NCBI RefSeq assembly: GCF_027923385.1
Contig: NZ_BSEC01000001.1
Span: 496,001-560,000 of the forward strand
Reading direction: 5' to 3'
Source: Methylocystis echinoides
Lineage (GTDB): Bacteria; Pseudomonadota; Alphaproteobacteria; Rhizobiales; Beijerinckiaceae
DNA length: 64,000 nucleotides
Positions 18,031 to 26,793 of the stretch are shown in pieces. The position numbers were made by a program, and so were the translations under genes. Numbering within the stretch: position 1 is the stretch's first letter; every line of letters starts with the position of its first letter. A model generated the notes under the pieces. That model was given only the letters and a program-made list of their open reading frames with translations. It searched no databases and had not been told where the DNA came from.

Positions 18031-18966
18031 TCACGGGCTTTCCCACTCGAGCTCGGCGAAGCCGGCGGTGGCGTTGCGGGCGTTGTAGTCCTCGAAGAGC
18101 CGCCACTTGCTCTTCTCCTCGTTTCCGGCCGTCCCCGCCGCCTCCCGCACGCTCTCGCCCTTCCTGATCGCCGCGCGCAGATCTGCGGTGAGGTGGCTGA
18201 GATAGGCGCGCTCGTCGTCGAGCGCCTTCGGCCAGGGCGCGACCATCGGCCCATGGCCCGGCACGACCCGCTCGGCCTTGATCGCCGCCAGCCGGTCGGC
18301 GACGTCGAGAAAGCCGAGCAGGCTTCCATCCACCACCGGCACATGCTGGAGAAAGAGCAGATCGCCGGCGAACAGCGTGCCGGTCTTCCTGTCGAGCACG
18401 GTCAGGTCCGCCTCGCTATGCGCCGTGCGCCAGGCGACAAGCTCGATCTCGCGCCCGCCGAGGTCGAGGGCGAGGCTCTCCGCGACCGTCAGCGTCGGCG
18501 GCACGATGGTCACGCCGTCGAGCGCGTCGCCCATGGTCGCGCGGAAGGCCGCGACATAGTGCTCGCCGCGCGCGGCCAGCGCCCGGGGCAGGTTCTTGTG
18601 GCCGACAAAGGTCACGCCCGGCCCGGCGAAGGCGGCGTTGCCGAAGACGTGATCCGGATGGGCGTGGGTGTTGATCACGTAGCGGATGGGCTTTTGCGAC
18701 TTTTCGCGCAGCGCCGCCAGAAAGGCGCGGCCCTGGATGAGACTGCCGCCCGTGTCGATCACGGCGATCGCGTCCTCGCCGACGATGGCCCCGAGATTGG
18801 CGATTCCGCCGAGATTGTCGCGCGTCATCAGCGCGGTTTCGCCCTGATGCGCGAACACGCCGGGGGCGATTTCCGCCAGCGCGAAGAACGCGCCCGCCGC
18901 CCCCGCGACAGAGGGAAAAAGCAGCGCGGCGGCGACCGTCAGAATCGCGGTTAAGATACGCAACAT
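18031..18966 (-). CDS. Quinoprotein relay system zinc metallohydrolase (MBL fold)
   Basis: A 311-residue exported metallo-beta-lactamase-fold protein. The signal peptide covers about residues 1-23 (MLRILTAILTVAAALL). Zinc ligands are in THAHPDH, with later His/Asp in WRTAHSEADL and FAGDLLF and a terminal PGHGP. It resembles the SoxH-like metallohydrolases annotated as part of a quinoprotein relay system, encoded with SoxYZ-like carriers and PQQ dehydrogenases, as here. I took the ATG at 18966 so that the signal peptide is N-terminal. It is divergent from xoxF across 288 bases. Confidence 0.87.
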   Translation of the reverse strand: MLRILTAILTVAAALLFPSVAGAAGAFFALAEIAPGVFAHQGETALMTRDNLGGIANLGAIVGEDAIAVIDTGGSLIQGRAFLAALREKSQKPIRYVINTHAHPDHVFGNAAFAGPGVTFVGHKNLPRALAARGEHYVAAFRATMGDALDGVTIVPPTLTVAESLALDLGGREIELVAWRTAHSEADLTVLDRKTGTLFAGDLLFLQHVPVVDGSLLGFLDVADRLAAIKAERVVPGHGPMVAPWPKALDDERAYLSHLTADLRAAIRKGESVREAAGTAGNEEKSKWRLFEDYNARNATAGFAELEWESP

Positions 18967-19028
18967 ATTGACCTGCCTAGGCGGTTTTGACACGGCGCCA
19001 CGAATGCCGACGCCTCCGTTTTTTGCGA

Positions 19029-19057
19029 TTGCGATTCCTCCGGTCAAGACATATTAT
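19029..19057 (+). promoter_or_regulatory. Candidate xoxF promoter
   Basis: TTGCGA (19029-19034) and TATTAT (19052-19057) are separated by exactly 17 bp. This predicts a start near 19064 and a leader of about 190 bases before xoxF. The rest of the 288-base divergent region (18967-19254) shows no gene and no lanthanide-response element that I can name. Confidence 0.5.
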
Positions 19058-19254
19058 CCGGCCGTTTCCGAGTTTAAGAAAATGTCTCCCGGCAGGGAAC
19101 CGGGGGCAACTCGAGCCAGAAAGCGACGTCCGCTCGCGTGGTTCGGGTCACGAACGGAAAACGCCTTCCCAATGTCGAGGCGCCCGCATAGAGGCGCGAC
19201 GTCGGAGGCGGCGCAACGATAAGGCGCCCCGCGGCGTCTCAGGAGGAAAAGCTC

Positions 19255-21078
19255 ATGCATAAGCTTTTGTTGTCGACTTCTGTTGGTATTCTGGCGTTGT
19301 TCGCGGCTGGCGCGGCGCACGCCGATGACGAGCTGCTGACGCTGTCGAAGGACCCCAAGCAGTGGGTCATGCCGACGGGCGACTATTATAACCAGCGCCA
19401 TTCCGGCCTGAAGCAGATCACCCCCGACAACGTCAGCAAGCTGGCCCCGGCCTGGCAGTTCTCGACCGGCGTTCTGCGCGGTCACGAGGGCGCGCCGCTG
19501 GTTATCGGCGACGTGATGTATCTGCACACGCCGTTCCCCAACATCGTCTACGCGCTGGATCTGAAGGATCCGTCGCATCAGATCCTCTGGAAATATGAGC
19601 CCAAGCAGGACCCGTCGGTCGTTCCGGTGATGTGCTGCGACACGGTGAACCGCGGCCTCGCTTACGGCGACGGCAAGATCTTCCTCGCCCAGGCCGACAC
19701 GACGCTGATCGCGCTCGACGCCAAGACCGGCAAGCTGGTGTGGTCGGTGAAGAACGGCGATCCGTCGAAGGGCCAGACCTCGACCGCGGCGCCGCATGTC
19801 TTCAAGGACAAGGTGTTCGTGGGCATCGCCGGCGGCGAGTTCGGCGTGCGCGGCCACATCACCGCTTACTCGGTGAAGGATGGCAAGCAGGTGTGGCGCG
19901 GCTACTCCATGGGCCCGGACGCCGACACGCTGATCGACCCGGACAAGACCACCCATCTCGGCACGGTCGTCGGCAAGGACTCGGGCATCTCGACCTGGCA
20001 GGGCGACCAGTGGCAGACGGGCGGCGGCACGACCTGGGGCTGGTATTCCTATGACCCGGAGCTGAACCTGGTCTATTACGGCTCGGGCAACCCCTCGACC
20101 TGGAACCCGAACCAGCGTCCCGGCGACAATCGCTGGTCGATGACGATCTGGGCGCGCGACCTCGACACCGGCAAGGTGAAGTGGCTCTACCAGATGACCC
20201 CCCACGACGAGTGGGACTATGACGGCATCAACGAGATGATCCTGGCCGACCAGGACATCGGCGGCGCGAAGCGCAAGACGCTGGTTCACTTCGATCGTAA
20301 CGGCTTCGCCTATACGCTCGACCGCACCAATGGCGAGCTGCTCGTCGCCGAGAAGTATGATCCGGCGGTGAACTGGGCGACGAAGGTCGACATGGACAAG
20401 TCGTCCAAGACCTACGGCCGTCCGCAGGTCGTGGACAAATATTCGACGCAGCACAATGGCGAGGACACCAACACGCAGGGCGTCTGCCCGGCGGCGCTGG
20501 GGTCGAAGGACGAGCAGCCGGCTTCCTATGATCCGGCGACGGGCCTGTTCATGGTGCCGACGAACCACGTCTGCATGGACTATGAGCCGTTCCGCGTGAG
20601 CTACACGGCGGGCCAGCCCTATGTCGGCGCGACGCTGGAAATGTATCCGGCGGGCAAGGTGCTGGGCGACGGCACGAACCACACCGGCAATTTCATCGCG
20701 TGGGACGCGAAGGCCGGCAAGATCGTGTGGTCGAACAAGGAGCAGTTCTCGGCGTGGGGCGGCGCGACGTCGACCGACGGCGGGGTGACCTTCTATGGCA
20801 CGCTGGAGGGCTATCTGAAGGCGGTCGACACCAAGACCGGCAAGGAGCTCTACAAATACAAGACCCCGTCGGGCATCATCGGCAATGTGACGGTGTATGA
20901 GTCTGGCGGCAAGGAATATGTGGCCGTGCTGTCGGGCGTCGGCGGCTGGGCGGGCATCGGCCTTGCGGCGGGTCTGTCGAAGTCGAACGAAGGCCTCGGC
21001 GCGGTGGGCAACTACGCCTCGCTCGCCAACTACACGGCCCTCGGCGGCGTGCTGACCGTCTTCGCGCTGCCGAACTAA
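19255..21078 (+). CDS. xoxF: Lanthanide-dependent methanol dehydrogenase XoxF (PQQ quinoprotein)
   Basis: Periplasmic PQQ enzyme that oxidises methanol and passes electrons to a c-type cytochrome. The 607-residue product has a signal peptide ending at about Ala23, the disulfide pair Cys127-Cys128 ([10 protein letters not shown]), and the metal ligands Glu195 and Asn279. Catalytic Asp321 is followed by Asp323 in HDEWDYDG. That second Asp, which is Ala in calcium-type MxaF, is the established mark of lanthanide-dependent XoxF. Tryptophan-docking repeats of the eight-bladed propeller are evident. A strong AGGAGGAAAA ribosome site precedes the ATG. A terminator follows at 21111, so xoxG is probably expressed less or separately. 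Confidence 0.97.
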   Translation: MHKLLLSTSVGILALFAAGAAHADDELLTLSKDPKQWVMPTGDYYNQRHSGLKQITPDNVSKLAPAWQFSTGVLRGHEGAPLVIGDVMYLHTPFPNIVYALDLKDPSHQILWKYEPKQDPSVVPVMCCDTVNRGLAYGDGKIFLAQADTTLIALDAKTGKLVWSVKNGDPSKGQTSTAAPHVFKDKVFVGIAGGEFGVRGHITAYSVKDGKQVWRGYSMGPDADTLIDPDKTTHLGTVVGKDSGISTWQGDQWQTGGGTTWGWYSYDPELNLVYYGSGNPSTWNPNQRPGDNRWSMTIWARDLDTGKVKWLYQMTPHDEWDYDGINEMILADQDIGGAKRKTLVHFDRNGFAYTLDRTNGELLVAEKYDPAVNWATKVDMDKSSKTYGRPQVVDKYSTQHNGEDTNTQGVCPAALGSKDEQPASYDPATGLFMVPTNHVCMDYEPFRVSYTAGQPYVGATLEMYPAGKVLGDGTNHTGNFIAWDAKAGKIVWSNKEQFSAWGGATSTDGGVTFYGTLEGYLKAVDTKTGKELYKYKTPSGIIGNVTVYESGGKEYVAVLSGVGGWAGIGLAAGLSKSNEGLGAVGNYASLANYTALGGVLTVFALPN

Positions 21079-21110
21079 GCAGCGCGCAGGCCGCAAGCCA
21101 AAGAACGAAG

Positions 21111-21154
21111 GCGCCCGGCGGACCCTTTCATGGCGTCGCCGGGCGCCGTCTTTT
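21111..21154 (+). terminator. Intrinsic terminator after xoxF
   Basis: GCGCCCGGCG (21111-21120) pairs with CGCCGGGCGC (21137-21146), and CGTCTTTT follows. It lies between xoxF and xoxG and should reduce read-through. Confidence 0.8.
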
Positions 21155-21196
21155 AAGTCAGGTCAAGCAAGTCAAGAAGTGATCAGGGAGAGTGTG

Positions 21197-21721
21197 ATGA
21201 GATCGTCGCTTTTCGGGGCGCTGGCCCTGGGCGTCATGACATTTGTGGGAGCCTCCGCCGTCGTCGCCCCGGCACTGGCCGAGGCGCCGGGAGATCCCAA
21301 GGCCGTCAAATCGACGGACGGCAAATATTTCGACGCGAAGGGCGATCCCACCTATAACGTCGGCGCGGACGGCACGGTGGACTGGTACACCTTCTCGGGC
21401 TATCGCCGCTATCACGCCGAATGCCACGTCTGCCACGGCCCGAACGGCGGCGGCTCGACCTATGCGCCGGCGCTGAAGGATTCGGTGAAGCGCTTCAACT
21501 ATGCGGAGTTCGCCGGCATTGTGATCGGCGGCCGCCAGAACGGCAACAGCGTGATGCCGGCCTTCGCCGACAACAAGAACGCGGTCTGCTACATCGACGA
21601 CCTTTACGTCTATCTCCGCGCGCTCTCGACCGGCGCCATCCAGCCCGGCCGCCCGGAGAAGAAGGAAGCCGCCCCGGACGCCTTCAAGAAGGCCGAAGCC
21701 GACTGCATGGCCGCAAAGTAA
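21197..21721 (+). CDS. xoxG: XoxG-type cytochrome c (electron acceptor of XoxF)
   Basis: The 174-residue product has a signal peptide (about residues 1-29) and one class I haem site, Cys76-His-Val-Cys79-His80, with a likely axial Met in NSVMPAF. It resembles the cytochrome cL group that accepts electrons from methanol dehydrogenases. I chose the ATG at 21197, with GGGAG 5 bases upstream; a GTG at 21179 is possible. The position just after xoxF supports the assignment. The usual third gene, xoxJ, is absent; a terminator follows and the next gene is imuA. Confidence 0.9.
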   Translation: MRSSLFGALALGVMTFVGASAVVAPALAEAPGDPKAVKSTDGKYFDAKGDPTYNVGADGTVDWYTFSGYRRYHAECHVCHGPNGGGSTYAPALKDSVKRFNYAEFAGIVIGGRQNGNSVMPAFADNKNAVCYIDDLYVYLRALSTGAIQPGRPEKKEAAPDAFKKAEADCMAAK

Positions 21722-21786
21722 GCGCGGGCATGAGCTGGCGGGCAAGGCGCGACGCGTAAGGCGATCGCCTTTGTTTTGGGACATAT

Positions 21787-21822
21787 CGGGCCCGGAAGCA
21801 TTCCGCTTCCGGGCCCGTTTTT
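21787..21822 (+). terminator. Strong intrinsic terminator after xoxG
   Basis: A 13-bp perfect stem, CGGGCCCGGAAGC (21787-21799) with GCTTCCGGGCCCG (21805-21817), a 5-base loop and a T run (21818-21822). Confidence 0.9.
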
Positions 21823-21842
21823 CATGGGTTACCCTCGCCGCG

Positions 21843-21945
21843 CCCGCTCTCCGCTCCGGGAGGAGAGGGGGCCGGCCTGCCCTCGACGCGGCGGCGCACG
21901 CGCGTCGCCTCGCTTTCCCTCCGGTGGGAGAGGGTCGGGGTGAGG
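21843..21945. repeat. REP-like palindromic sequences
   Basis: Two CTCTCC/GGAGAG-type imperfect palindromes (about 21846-21870 and 21911-21945) of the family also seen at 14749 and 47019. They occupy the spacer between the xoxG terminator and the imuA promoter. Confidence 0.5.
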
Positions 21946-21993
21946 GACAGGGCCGGATCAAGACGGTCATGCCGCGCTCTCCTGACTCCCCGC

Positions 21994-22027
21994 TTGACTC
22001 TTTCGGCGACTAGAACAAATATCGAAC
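21994..22027 (+). promoter_or_regulatory. SOS promoter of imuAB with LexA box
   Basis: GAACAAATATCGAAC at 22013-22027 is a perfect GAAC-N7-GAAC, the direct-repeat LexA operator of alphaproteobacteria. It overlaps the -10 element AAATAT (22017-22022) of a promoter whose -35 is TTGACT (21994-21999, 17-bp spacer). LexA bound here would block RNA polymerase directly. Confidence 0.88.
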
Positions 22028-22070
22028 ACGCGCTGTGAGCGCCTCCTCCACTTTCGGGATTTTACGACCG

Positions 22071-22928
22071 ATGTCGCAAAGCGGCGTTTCGGAACGCATC
22101 TGTCTTTTGCGCCGTCGCATCGCCCTCATCGAGGCGCGCGAGGGGCAGGTTGCGCCATTTGCGACGCCCTTTGCGCCGGCCTTTGGCGTCGACCGGCTCG
22201 ACGCCCTCCTTGGCGCCGGCCGCGCTGGCTTGAGCGAGATCCTCCCCTCCCGGGCGCCGGACGCCCCGGCGGCGGCGGCCTTCGCTGTCGCCATGGCGCT
22301 CAGGGCGCGGGCGGCGCGCGGGGGCGGGGCGCTGGTCGTCATCGTCGAGGACATCGCCGCGCAGGAGTTCGGCCTGCCCTATGGGCGCGGCCTCGCGGCG
22401 GCGGGGCTCGACCTCTCCCGCTTCGTCCTGATCCGCACCCGTCGCCCGCGCGAGACGCTGTGGACGATGGAGGAGGCGCTGAAAAGTCCGGCCTGCGCCG
22501 CTGTCGTCGCCGAGAGCTTCCTCACCTCGCGTCTTTACGATCTGTCCGCCTCGCGCCGGCTGCTGCTCGCCGCAAGACGCGGCGGGGCGCTGGGCCTCGT
22601 GGCCCCGCTCGCGCCCCCGAAAGACACGGCGCCGGCGCGCCTTTCCAGCGCCGCCGAGCTGCGCGTCGAGATCGCCGCCGCCGCGCCGGAGGCGGGCGCC
22701 CGCCCGCCCGCCGCGCGCAGCCCGCCGCTCTCGCCGGCCGCGCCCTTCCGCTGGCGGCTGCGTCTTCTCAAGGCGCGCGCCGGCTGGGGCGAGATCGATC
22801 CCGCGCAATGGCGCGAGATCGCCTTCGATCCCGAACAGACCGTGTTTCGTCATGCGTTTCCTGAGCGTTTACCTTCAGAGGCTTCCAACCGACCGGCTGC
22901 TGCGGACCCGCAGCGGCGTCGCGCCTGA
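22071..22928 (+). CDS. imuA: ImuA, SOS mutagenesis protein
   Basis: RecA/SulA-like partner of the ImuB-DnaE2 mutasome, which bypasses DNA damage. The 285-residue product has the family N-terminus (LRRRIALIEAREG..FGVDRLDALLGAGRAGLSEILP), a degenerate RecA core and no clear Walker A, as is usual. I chose the ATG at 22071; an in-frame GTG at 22035 would lie within about 8 bases of the predicted transcription start. The C-terminal 77 bases overlap imuB. Transcription should depend on LexA through the box at 22013. No dnaE2 gene is adjacent. Confidence 0.9.
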   Translation: MSQSGVSERICLLRRRIALIEAREGQVAPFATPFAPAFGVDRLDALLGAGRAGLSEILPSRAPDAPAAAAFAVAMALRARAARGGGALVVIVEDIAAQEFGLPYGRGLAAAGLDLSRFVLIRTRRPRETLWTMEEALKSPACAAVVAESFLTSRLYDLSASRRLLLAARRGGALGLVAPLAPPKDTAPARLSSAAELRVEIAAAAPEAGARPPAARSPPLSPAAPFRWRLRLLKARAGWGEIDPAQWREIAFDPEQTVFRHAFPERLPSEASNRPAAADPQRRRA

Positions 22929-24390
22929 GGCCTTCGCTCTCTACGCCCGCGTCAAGGGCGCGGAGCGGCTCACCGCCGTCGACGTCGGCGCGCAGAAGCG
23001 CGGGCTCCTGCCCGGCATGGCGGTCGCCGACGCCCGCGCCCGCTGCCCGGCGCTGGCGCTGGCGCTGGCCGAGGCTAATCCGAAAGCCGACGCCGCCACG
23101 CTCGACGCGCTCGCCGACTGGAGCCGCCGCTTCACGCCGCTCGCCGCGTCCGATCAGCCGGACGGGCTGCTGCTCGACGTGACCGGCGCGGCGCATCTCT
23201 TCGGCGGCGAGACGGCGCTTCTCGACGACATCGAGGCCCGCCTCGCCGCTCTGGGCTTCTGTGCGCGGGCGGCGCTGGCGCCGGGGCCGGCGCTGGCCCG
23301 GGCGCTGGCGCGTTTTTCGAGCGTGCGGCTTGTCGCCGAAGCGGCGGGGCAGGGGGAGATCGACGCCCGCGCCGCGTCTTTGCCGGTCGAGGCGCTGGGA
23401 GTTGACGCGGTCGACATGGCGGGGTTGCGTCGCGCGGGGCTGCGCCGGATCGGCGATCTTCTGAGCCGTCCTCGCGCGCCGCTCGCCGCGCGGTTCGGAC
23501 AGGCGGCGCTGACCCGGCTCGACGCGCTGACCTGCCGCATCCGCGATCCCATTTCGCCGCGCTTCGAGGCGCCCGCCTTCATCGCCGAGCGGCGCTTTCC
23601 CGACGGGCTGACCCAGCGCGCCGACATAGAGGCGACGCTCGCCCGCCTCGCCGCCGATCTCTGCCCGATGCTGGAGCGGGCGGGGGTCGGCGCGCGGCGG
23701 CTCGAAGCCGTCTTCTACCGCGTCGATGGCGCGGTGAAGCGGATCGAGGCGGGAACGAGCCGGCCGCTGCGCGAGCCCGCCCGCCTCGCGGCGCTTCTTT
23801 GCGAACGCCTCGCGGCCGTGGCCGAGGAGGGGCTCGACACGGGCTATGGCTTCGACGTGCTGCGCCTCTGCGCCACCGCGACCGAGGCCGCCGCGGTCCC
23901 GCAGACGCGCCTCCTCGCGCCGCCGCCGCGCGGCGCCGCCGACGACGCCGATCTCGGCGATCTCATCGACCGGCTGGGCGCGCGGCTCGGCCTGCGCCGG
24001 GTGTTGCGGCTGCATGCGGAAGCCGCGCATCTGCCGGAATTCGCGGTGGCCGCCGTCCCGGCCGCGCATGGCGCGCCGGCGCCTTTCCCGGCGCAGTCGG
24101 CGCCGCGTCCGTTGCGGCTGTTCGAGCGGCCCGAGCCTGTCGAGACAATCGCGCTGTTTCCCGACGGGCCGCCGGTGCGGTTCCGCTGGCGGCGGGTTCT
24201 GCACGAGGTGGTGTCCTACGAAGGGCCGGAGCGGCTTGCGCCGCCCTGGTGGGGCGCGGCGCAGAGCGGACCGACCCGCGACTATTTTCAGGCGCAGGAC
24301 AGCGACGGGCGGCTGTTCTGGCTGTTCCGGGAAGGGCTTTACGGGCGGGAAACCGGCGCGCCGCGCTGGTTCGTGCATGGGCTGTCGTGA
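22852..24390 (+). CDS. imuB: ImuB, Y-family polymerase-like SOS protein
   Basis: The 512-residue product has the fold of a Y-family DNA polymerase and links DnaE2 to the beta clamp during SOS mutagenesis. The start MRFLSVYLQRLPTDRL matches ImuB proteins, which lack the catalytic acidic residues of true Y polymerases: the first position that is Asp in DinB is Tyr here (SVYLQRL). The little-finger and C-terminal regions are present. Its start lies 77 bases inside imuA in another frame. The next gene is unrelated and begins 137 bases later. Confidence 0.92.
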   Translation: MRFLSVYLQRLPTDRLLRTRSGVAPEAFALYARVKGAERLTAVDVGAQKRGLLPGMAVADARARCPALALALAEANPKADAATLDALADWSRRFTPLAASDQPDGLLLDVTGAAHLFGGETALLDDIEARLAALGFCARAALAPGPALARALARFSSVRLVAEAAGQGEIDARAASLPVEALGVDAVDMAGLRRAGLRRIGDLLSRPRAPLAARFGQAALTRLDALTCRIRDPISPRFEAPAFIAERRFPDGLTQRADIEATLARLAADLCPMLERAGVGARRLEAVFYRVDGAVKRIEAGTSRPLREPARLAALLCERLAAVAEEGLDTGYGFDVLRLCATATEAAAVPQTRLLAPPPRGAADDADLGDLIDRLGARLGLRRVLRLHAEAAHLPEFAVAAVPAAHGAPAPFPAQSAPRPLRLFERPEPVETIALFPDGPPVRFRWRRVLHEVVSYEGPERLAPPWWGAAQSGPTRDYFQAQDSDGRLFWLFREGLYGRETGAPRWFVHGLS

Positions 24391-24527
24391 CAGGCAGGGC
24401 CGCCGGCGCTTGACTTGCGGGCGCGCGGTCCCGAGCTAGGAGGGGGCGCCGCGTCATGCTAGCGTCATCTTCCTGACGACGGAGTCTCGCGCGCGCGTTG
24501 CGCCCATCGCGCCTCAATGAGTCATAG

Positions 24528-25592
24528 ATGCAGGAAGACGAGGACCTCGCCATTTCTCCACAAAACCAATTGCCCGTCGTGGTCGCGCGCAAAAATCTTT
24601 TCGAGACGCTGCGGGACCGCCTGCCGCATGGCGCGCTGCATATTCTGGGCGCGCTGGCCAGCGTCGGTCTGTTCGCCCTCGCCGCCTATATCCTCGCCAA
24701 TGTCCTGTCGACCATCCGTTTCGCCGATGTCGTCGAGGCGATGAAGGGGACGAGCTCGGCGCAGATTTTCGCGGCGCTGTTCTTCACCGCCCTCTCTTAT
24801 CTTGCGCTCACCGGCTATGACGTCGCGGCGCTGTGGCAGATCAAGTGCCGCGCCCCCTACCGGGTCATGGCGCTCGCCGCTTTCGCCAGCTACGCCATCG
24901 CCTTCAATCTGGGTTTTCCCGTCATCACCGGCGCCGCCGTCCGCTACTGGATTTACCAGCGCATCCAGATGACGGCGCTGCAGGTGGCGAACGTCACCGT
25001 CATCACCGGCGTCACCTTCTGGCTCGGCATGACGACGGTGATCGGCTTCACGCTGGTCAAGGCCGCCGAACCGCTCGCCGCGCTCGACCATCTGCCCGTG
25101 GCGCTGCATATGGCGGTGGGGATTCTCGTGCTCGCCGGCGTCGCCGGCTATTGCGCCTTCGTGGCGCTGGAGCCGCGCCGGATTCGCCTGCGCGGTCATG
25201 TGCTGGAGCTTCCCGGGCCCGGCGCGACCATCGCGCAGCTTGTCGTCGGCGCCGCGGATCTCTGCGCGGCGGCGGCGGCGCTCTATGTCCTGCTGCCGAC
25301 AGGCGTCGATCTGAATTTCATGGCGTTCCTCGCCATCTATGTCTTCGCCTGCGTTCTGGGCGTCGTCAGCCATGCGCCGGGCGGCATCGGCGTCTTCGAG
25401 GCGACCATGCTGAACGCCTTGCCGGGCGCCTCGCAGGGCAGCGTGCTGGCGGCGCTGCTCATGTTCCGCGTGCTCTATTACTTCGTCCCCTTCGTGGTCG
25501 CGCTCGCCGTGCTCGGCGCCGATGAGGGGCGCCGCCGCTGGGGCGCGCTGCGCGAGGCCGTCGCCCGCATCATCGAAGACCGCACGCCCTGA
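24528..25592 (+). CDS. UPF0104/LPG-synthase-TM family membrane protein
   Basis: The 354-residue integral membrane protein has about eight hydrophobic helices and resembles the flippase-like part of lysylphosphatidylglycerol synthase (MprF), with no aminoacyl-transferase domain. Family motifs include GFPVITGAAVRYWIYQ near residue 140 and HAPGGIGVFEA near residue 285. It begins in a good context and ends 8 bases before phoR, so the two are probably co-transcribed. A candidate promoter with TTGACT lies in the 137-base gap after imuB. The transported lipid, if any, is unknown. Confidence 0.8.
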   Translation: MQEDEDLAISPQNQLPVVVARKNLFETLRDRLPHGALHILGALASVGLFALAAYILANVLSTIRFADVVEAMKGTSSAQIFAALFFTALSYLALTGYDVAALWQIKCRAPYRVMALAAFASYAIAFNLGFPVITGAAVRYWIYQRIQMTALQVANVTVITGVTFWLGMTTVIGFTLVKAAEPLAALDHLPVALHMAVGILVLAGVAGYCAFVALEPRRIRLRGHVLELPGPGATIAQLVVGAADLCAAAAALYVLLPTGVDLNFMAFLAIYVFACVLGVVSHAPGGIGVFEATMLNALPGASQGSVLAALLMFRVLYYFVPFVVALAVLGADEGRRRWGALREAVARIIEDRTP

Positions 25593-25600
25593 GAGACGCC

Positions 25601-26641
25601 ATGCAGCCGCAACCCAAATGGCCCTCGGAGGAGATGCTCGGCCCGGTGATTGGCGCGCTGGCCGATCCCGTCTTCGTCATCGACGCCGAAACCCACGCCC
25701 TCGCCTTCAACGCCGCGGCGCGCCAGCTGGCGCCGGCGCTGCGCGTTGGCGAACCGCTGTCGCGCAGCCTGCGCTCGCCCGACATGCTCGACGCCGCGAT
25801 GCGCGTCGTCGCCGGCGGCGAGGCGGAAAAGGCCGCATGGGTCGAGCGCCTGCCGGTCGAACGCTGGTTCGAGGCCCATATCGCGCCCGTGCGTTTTCCC
25901 GGCTTCCGAACAGCGGCGATGATCAGCCTGCGCGACCTCACCGAGGCGCATCGCGTCGAGCGGATGCGCGTAGATTTCGTCGCCAACGCCAGCCATGAAT
26001 TGCGCACGCCGCTCGCCTCGCTGCTCGGCTTCGTCGAAACGCTGCAGGGCCCGGCCAAAAACGACGAGAAGGCGCGCGACAGATTCCTGAGCATCATGCG
26101 CGAACAGGCGCAGCGCATGGCGCGGCTCATCGACGATCTGCTGTCGCTGTCGCGCATCGAGCAGCATATGCATGTGCGCCCGGTCGAGGCGATCGACCTG
26201 ACCGTGCTCGTCGCCCACATCGTCGACACGCTGACGCCCATGGCCGACGAAGGCGGCGCGCCGATCGCGCTCGATCTCGAGCCCAATGTCATCGTGCCGG
26301 GCGATCACGACGAGCTGGCGCGCGTCATCGAAAATCTGGTGGAAAACGCGATCAAATATGGCTGCGCCGAAGAGGGGCGTCCCGTGGAGATATCGCTCGC
26401 CCGCGTCGGCGCCAGCGCGGTCTTCTCGGTGCGCGATCACGGCCCCGGTATTCCGGCGGAGCATATTCCCCGCCTTACCGAACGGTTCTATCGCGTCGAC
26501 GCCGGCAAGAGCCGCGCGAAGGGCGGCACGGGCCTCGGGCTGGCGATCGTGAAACATATTCTGCTGCGCCATCGCGGCCGGCTCGCCATCGAGTCGTCGC
26601 TCGGCGAGGGGTCGCTGTTCCGCGTGACGCTGCCGGTCTGA
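25601..26641 (+). CDS. phoR: Phosphate regulon sensor histidine kinase PhoR (no transmembrane segment)
   Basis: A 346-residue histidine kinase with an N-terminal PAS domain (about residues 15-110). The HisKA box DFVANASHELRTPL has phospho-acceptor His132, the N box is ENLVENAIKYG, and the G boxes are DHGPGIP and GGTGLGLAIVKH. Such kinases phosphorylate PhoB when phosphate is low. Unlike most PhoR proteins it has no hydrophobic segment at the N-terminus, and the upstream stop at 25592 leaves no room for one. It is cotranscribed with a multi-pass membrane protein and followed by an inserted gene before pstS. Confidence 0.9.
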   Translation: MQPQPKWPSEEMLGPVIGALADPVFVIDAETHALAFNAAARQLAPALRVGEPLSRSLRSPDMLDAAMRVVAGGEAEKAAWVERLPVERWFEAHIAPVRFPGFRTAAMISLRDLTEAHRVERMRVDFVANASHELRTPLASLLGFVETLQGPAKNDEKARDRFLSIMREQAQRMARLIDDLLSLSRIEQHMHVRPVEAIDLTVLVAHIVDTLTPMADEGGAPIALDLEPNVIVPGDHDELARVIENLVENAIKYGCAEEGRPVEISLARVGASAVFSVRDHGPGIPAEHIPRLTERFYRVDAGKSRAKGGTGLGLAIVKHILLRHRGRLAIESSLGEGSLFRVTLPV

Positions 26642-26793
26642 CGCGCGTCTTCTGGACAGCCCGGCAACCGCGCCGTAGGAAAGACGCGGCGTTTCCGCCG
26701 GCGTAGAGGCGCTTGGATGACGCGGGTCATTTCCTTTTTCTTTTGTTCGGGCGGGCGAACGGCGAAGTGGCGCTTGCCCGTCAGTCGCGACGG

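Noticed and set aside
18987..18992. TTGACA as the xoxF -35 box
   Set aside because: No acceptable -10 lies at 16-18 bp; the TTGCGA/TATTAT pair at 19029-19057 fits better.
19054..21096. A 680-codon open frame antisense to xoxF
   Set aside because: Arg/His/Leu-rich chance translation opposite a clearly conserved gene, with no ribosome site.
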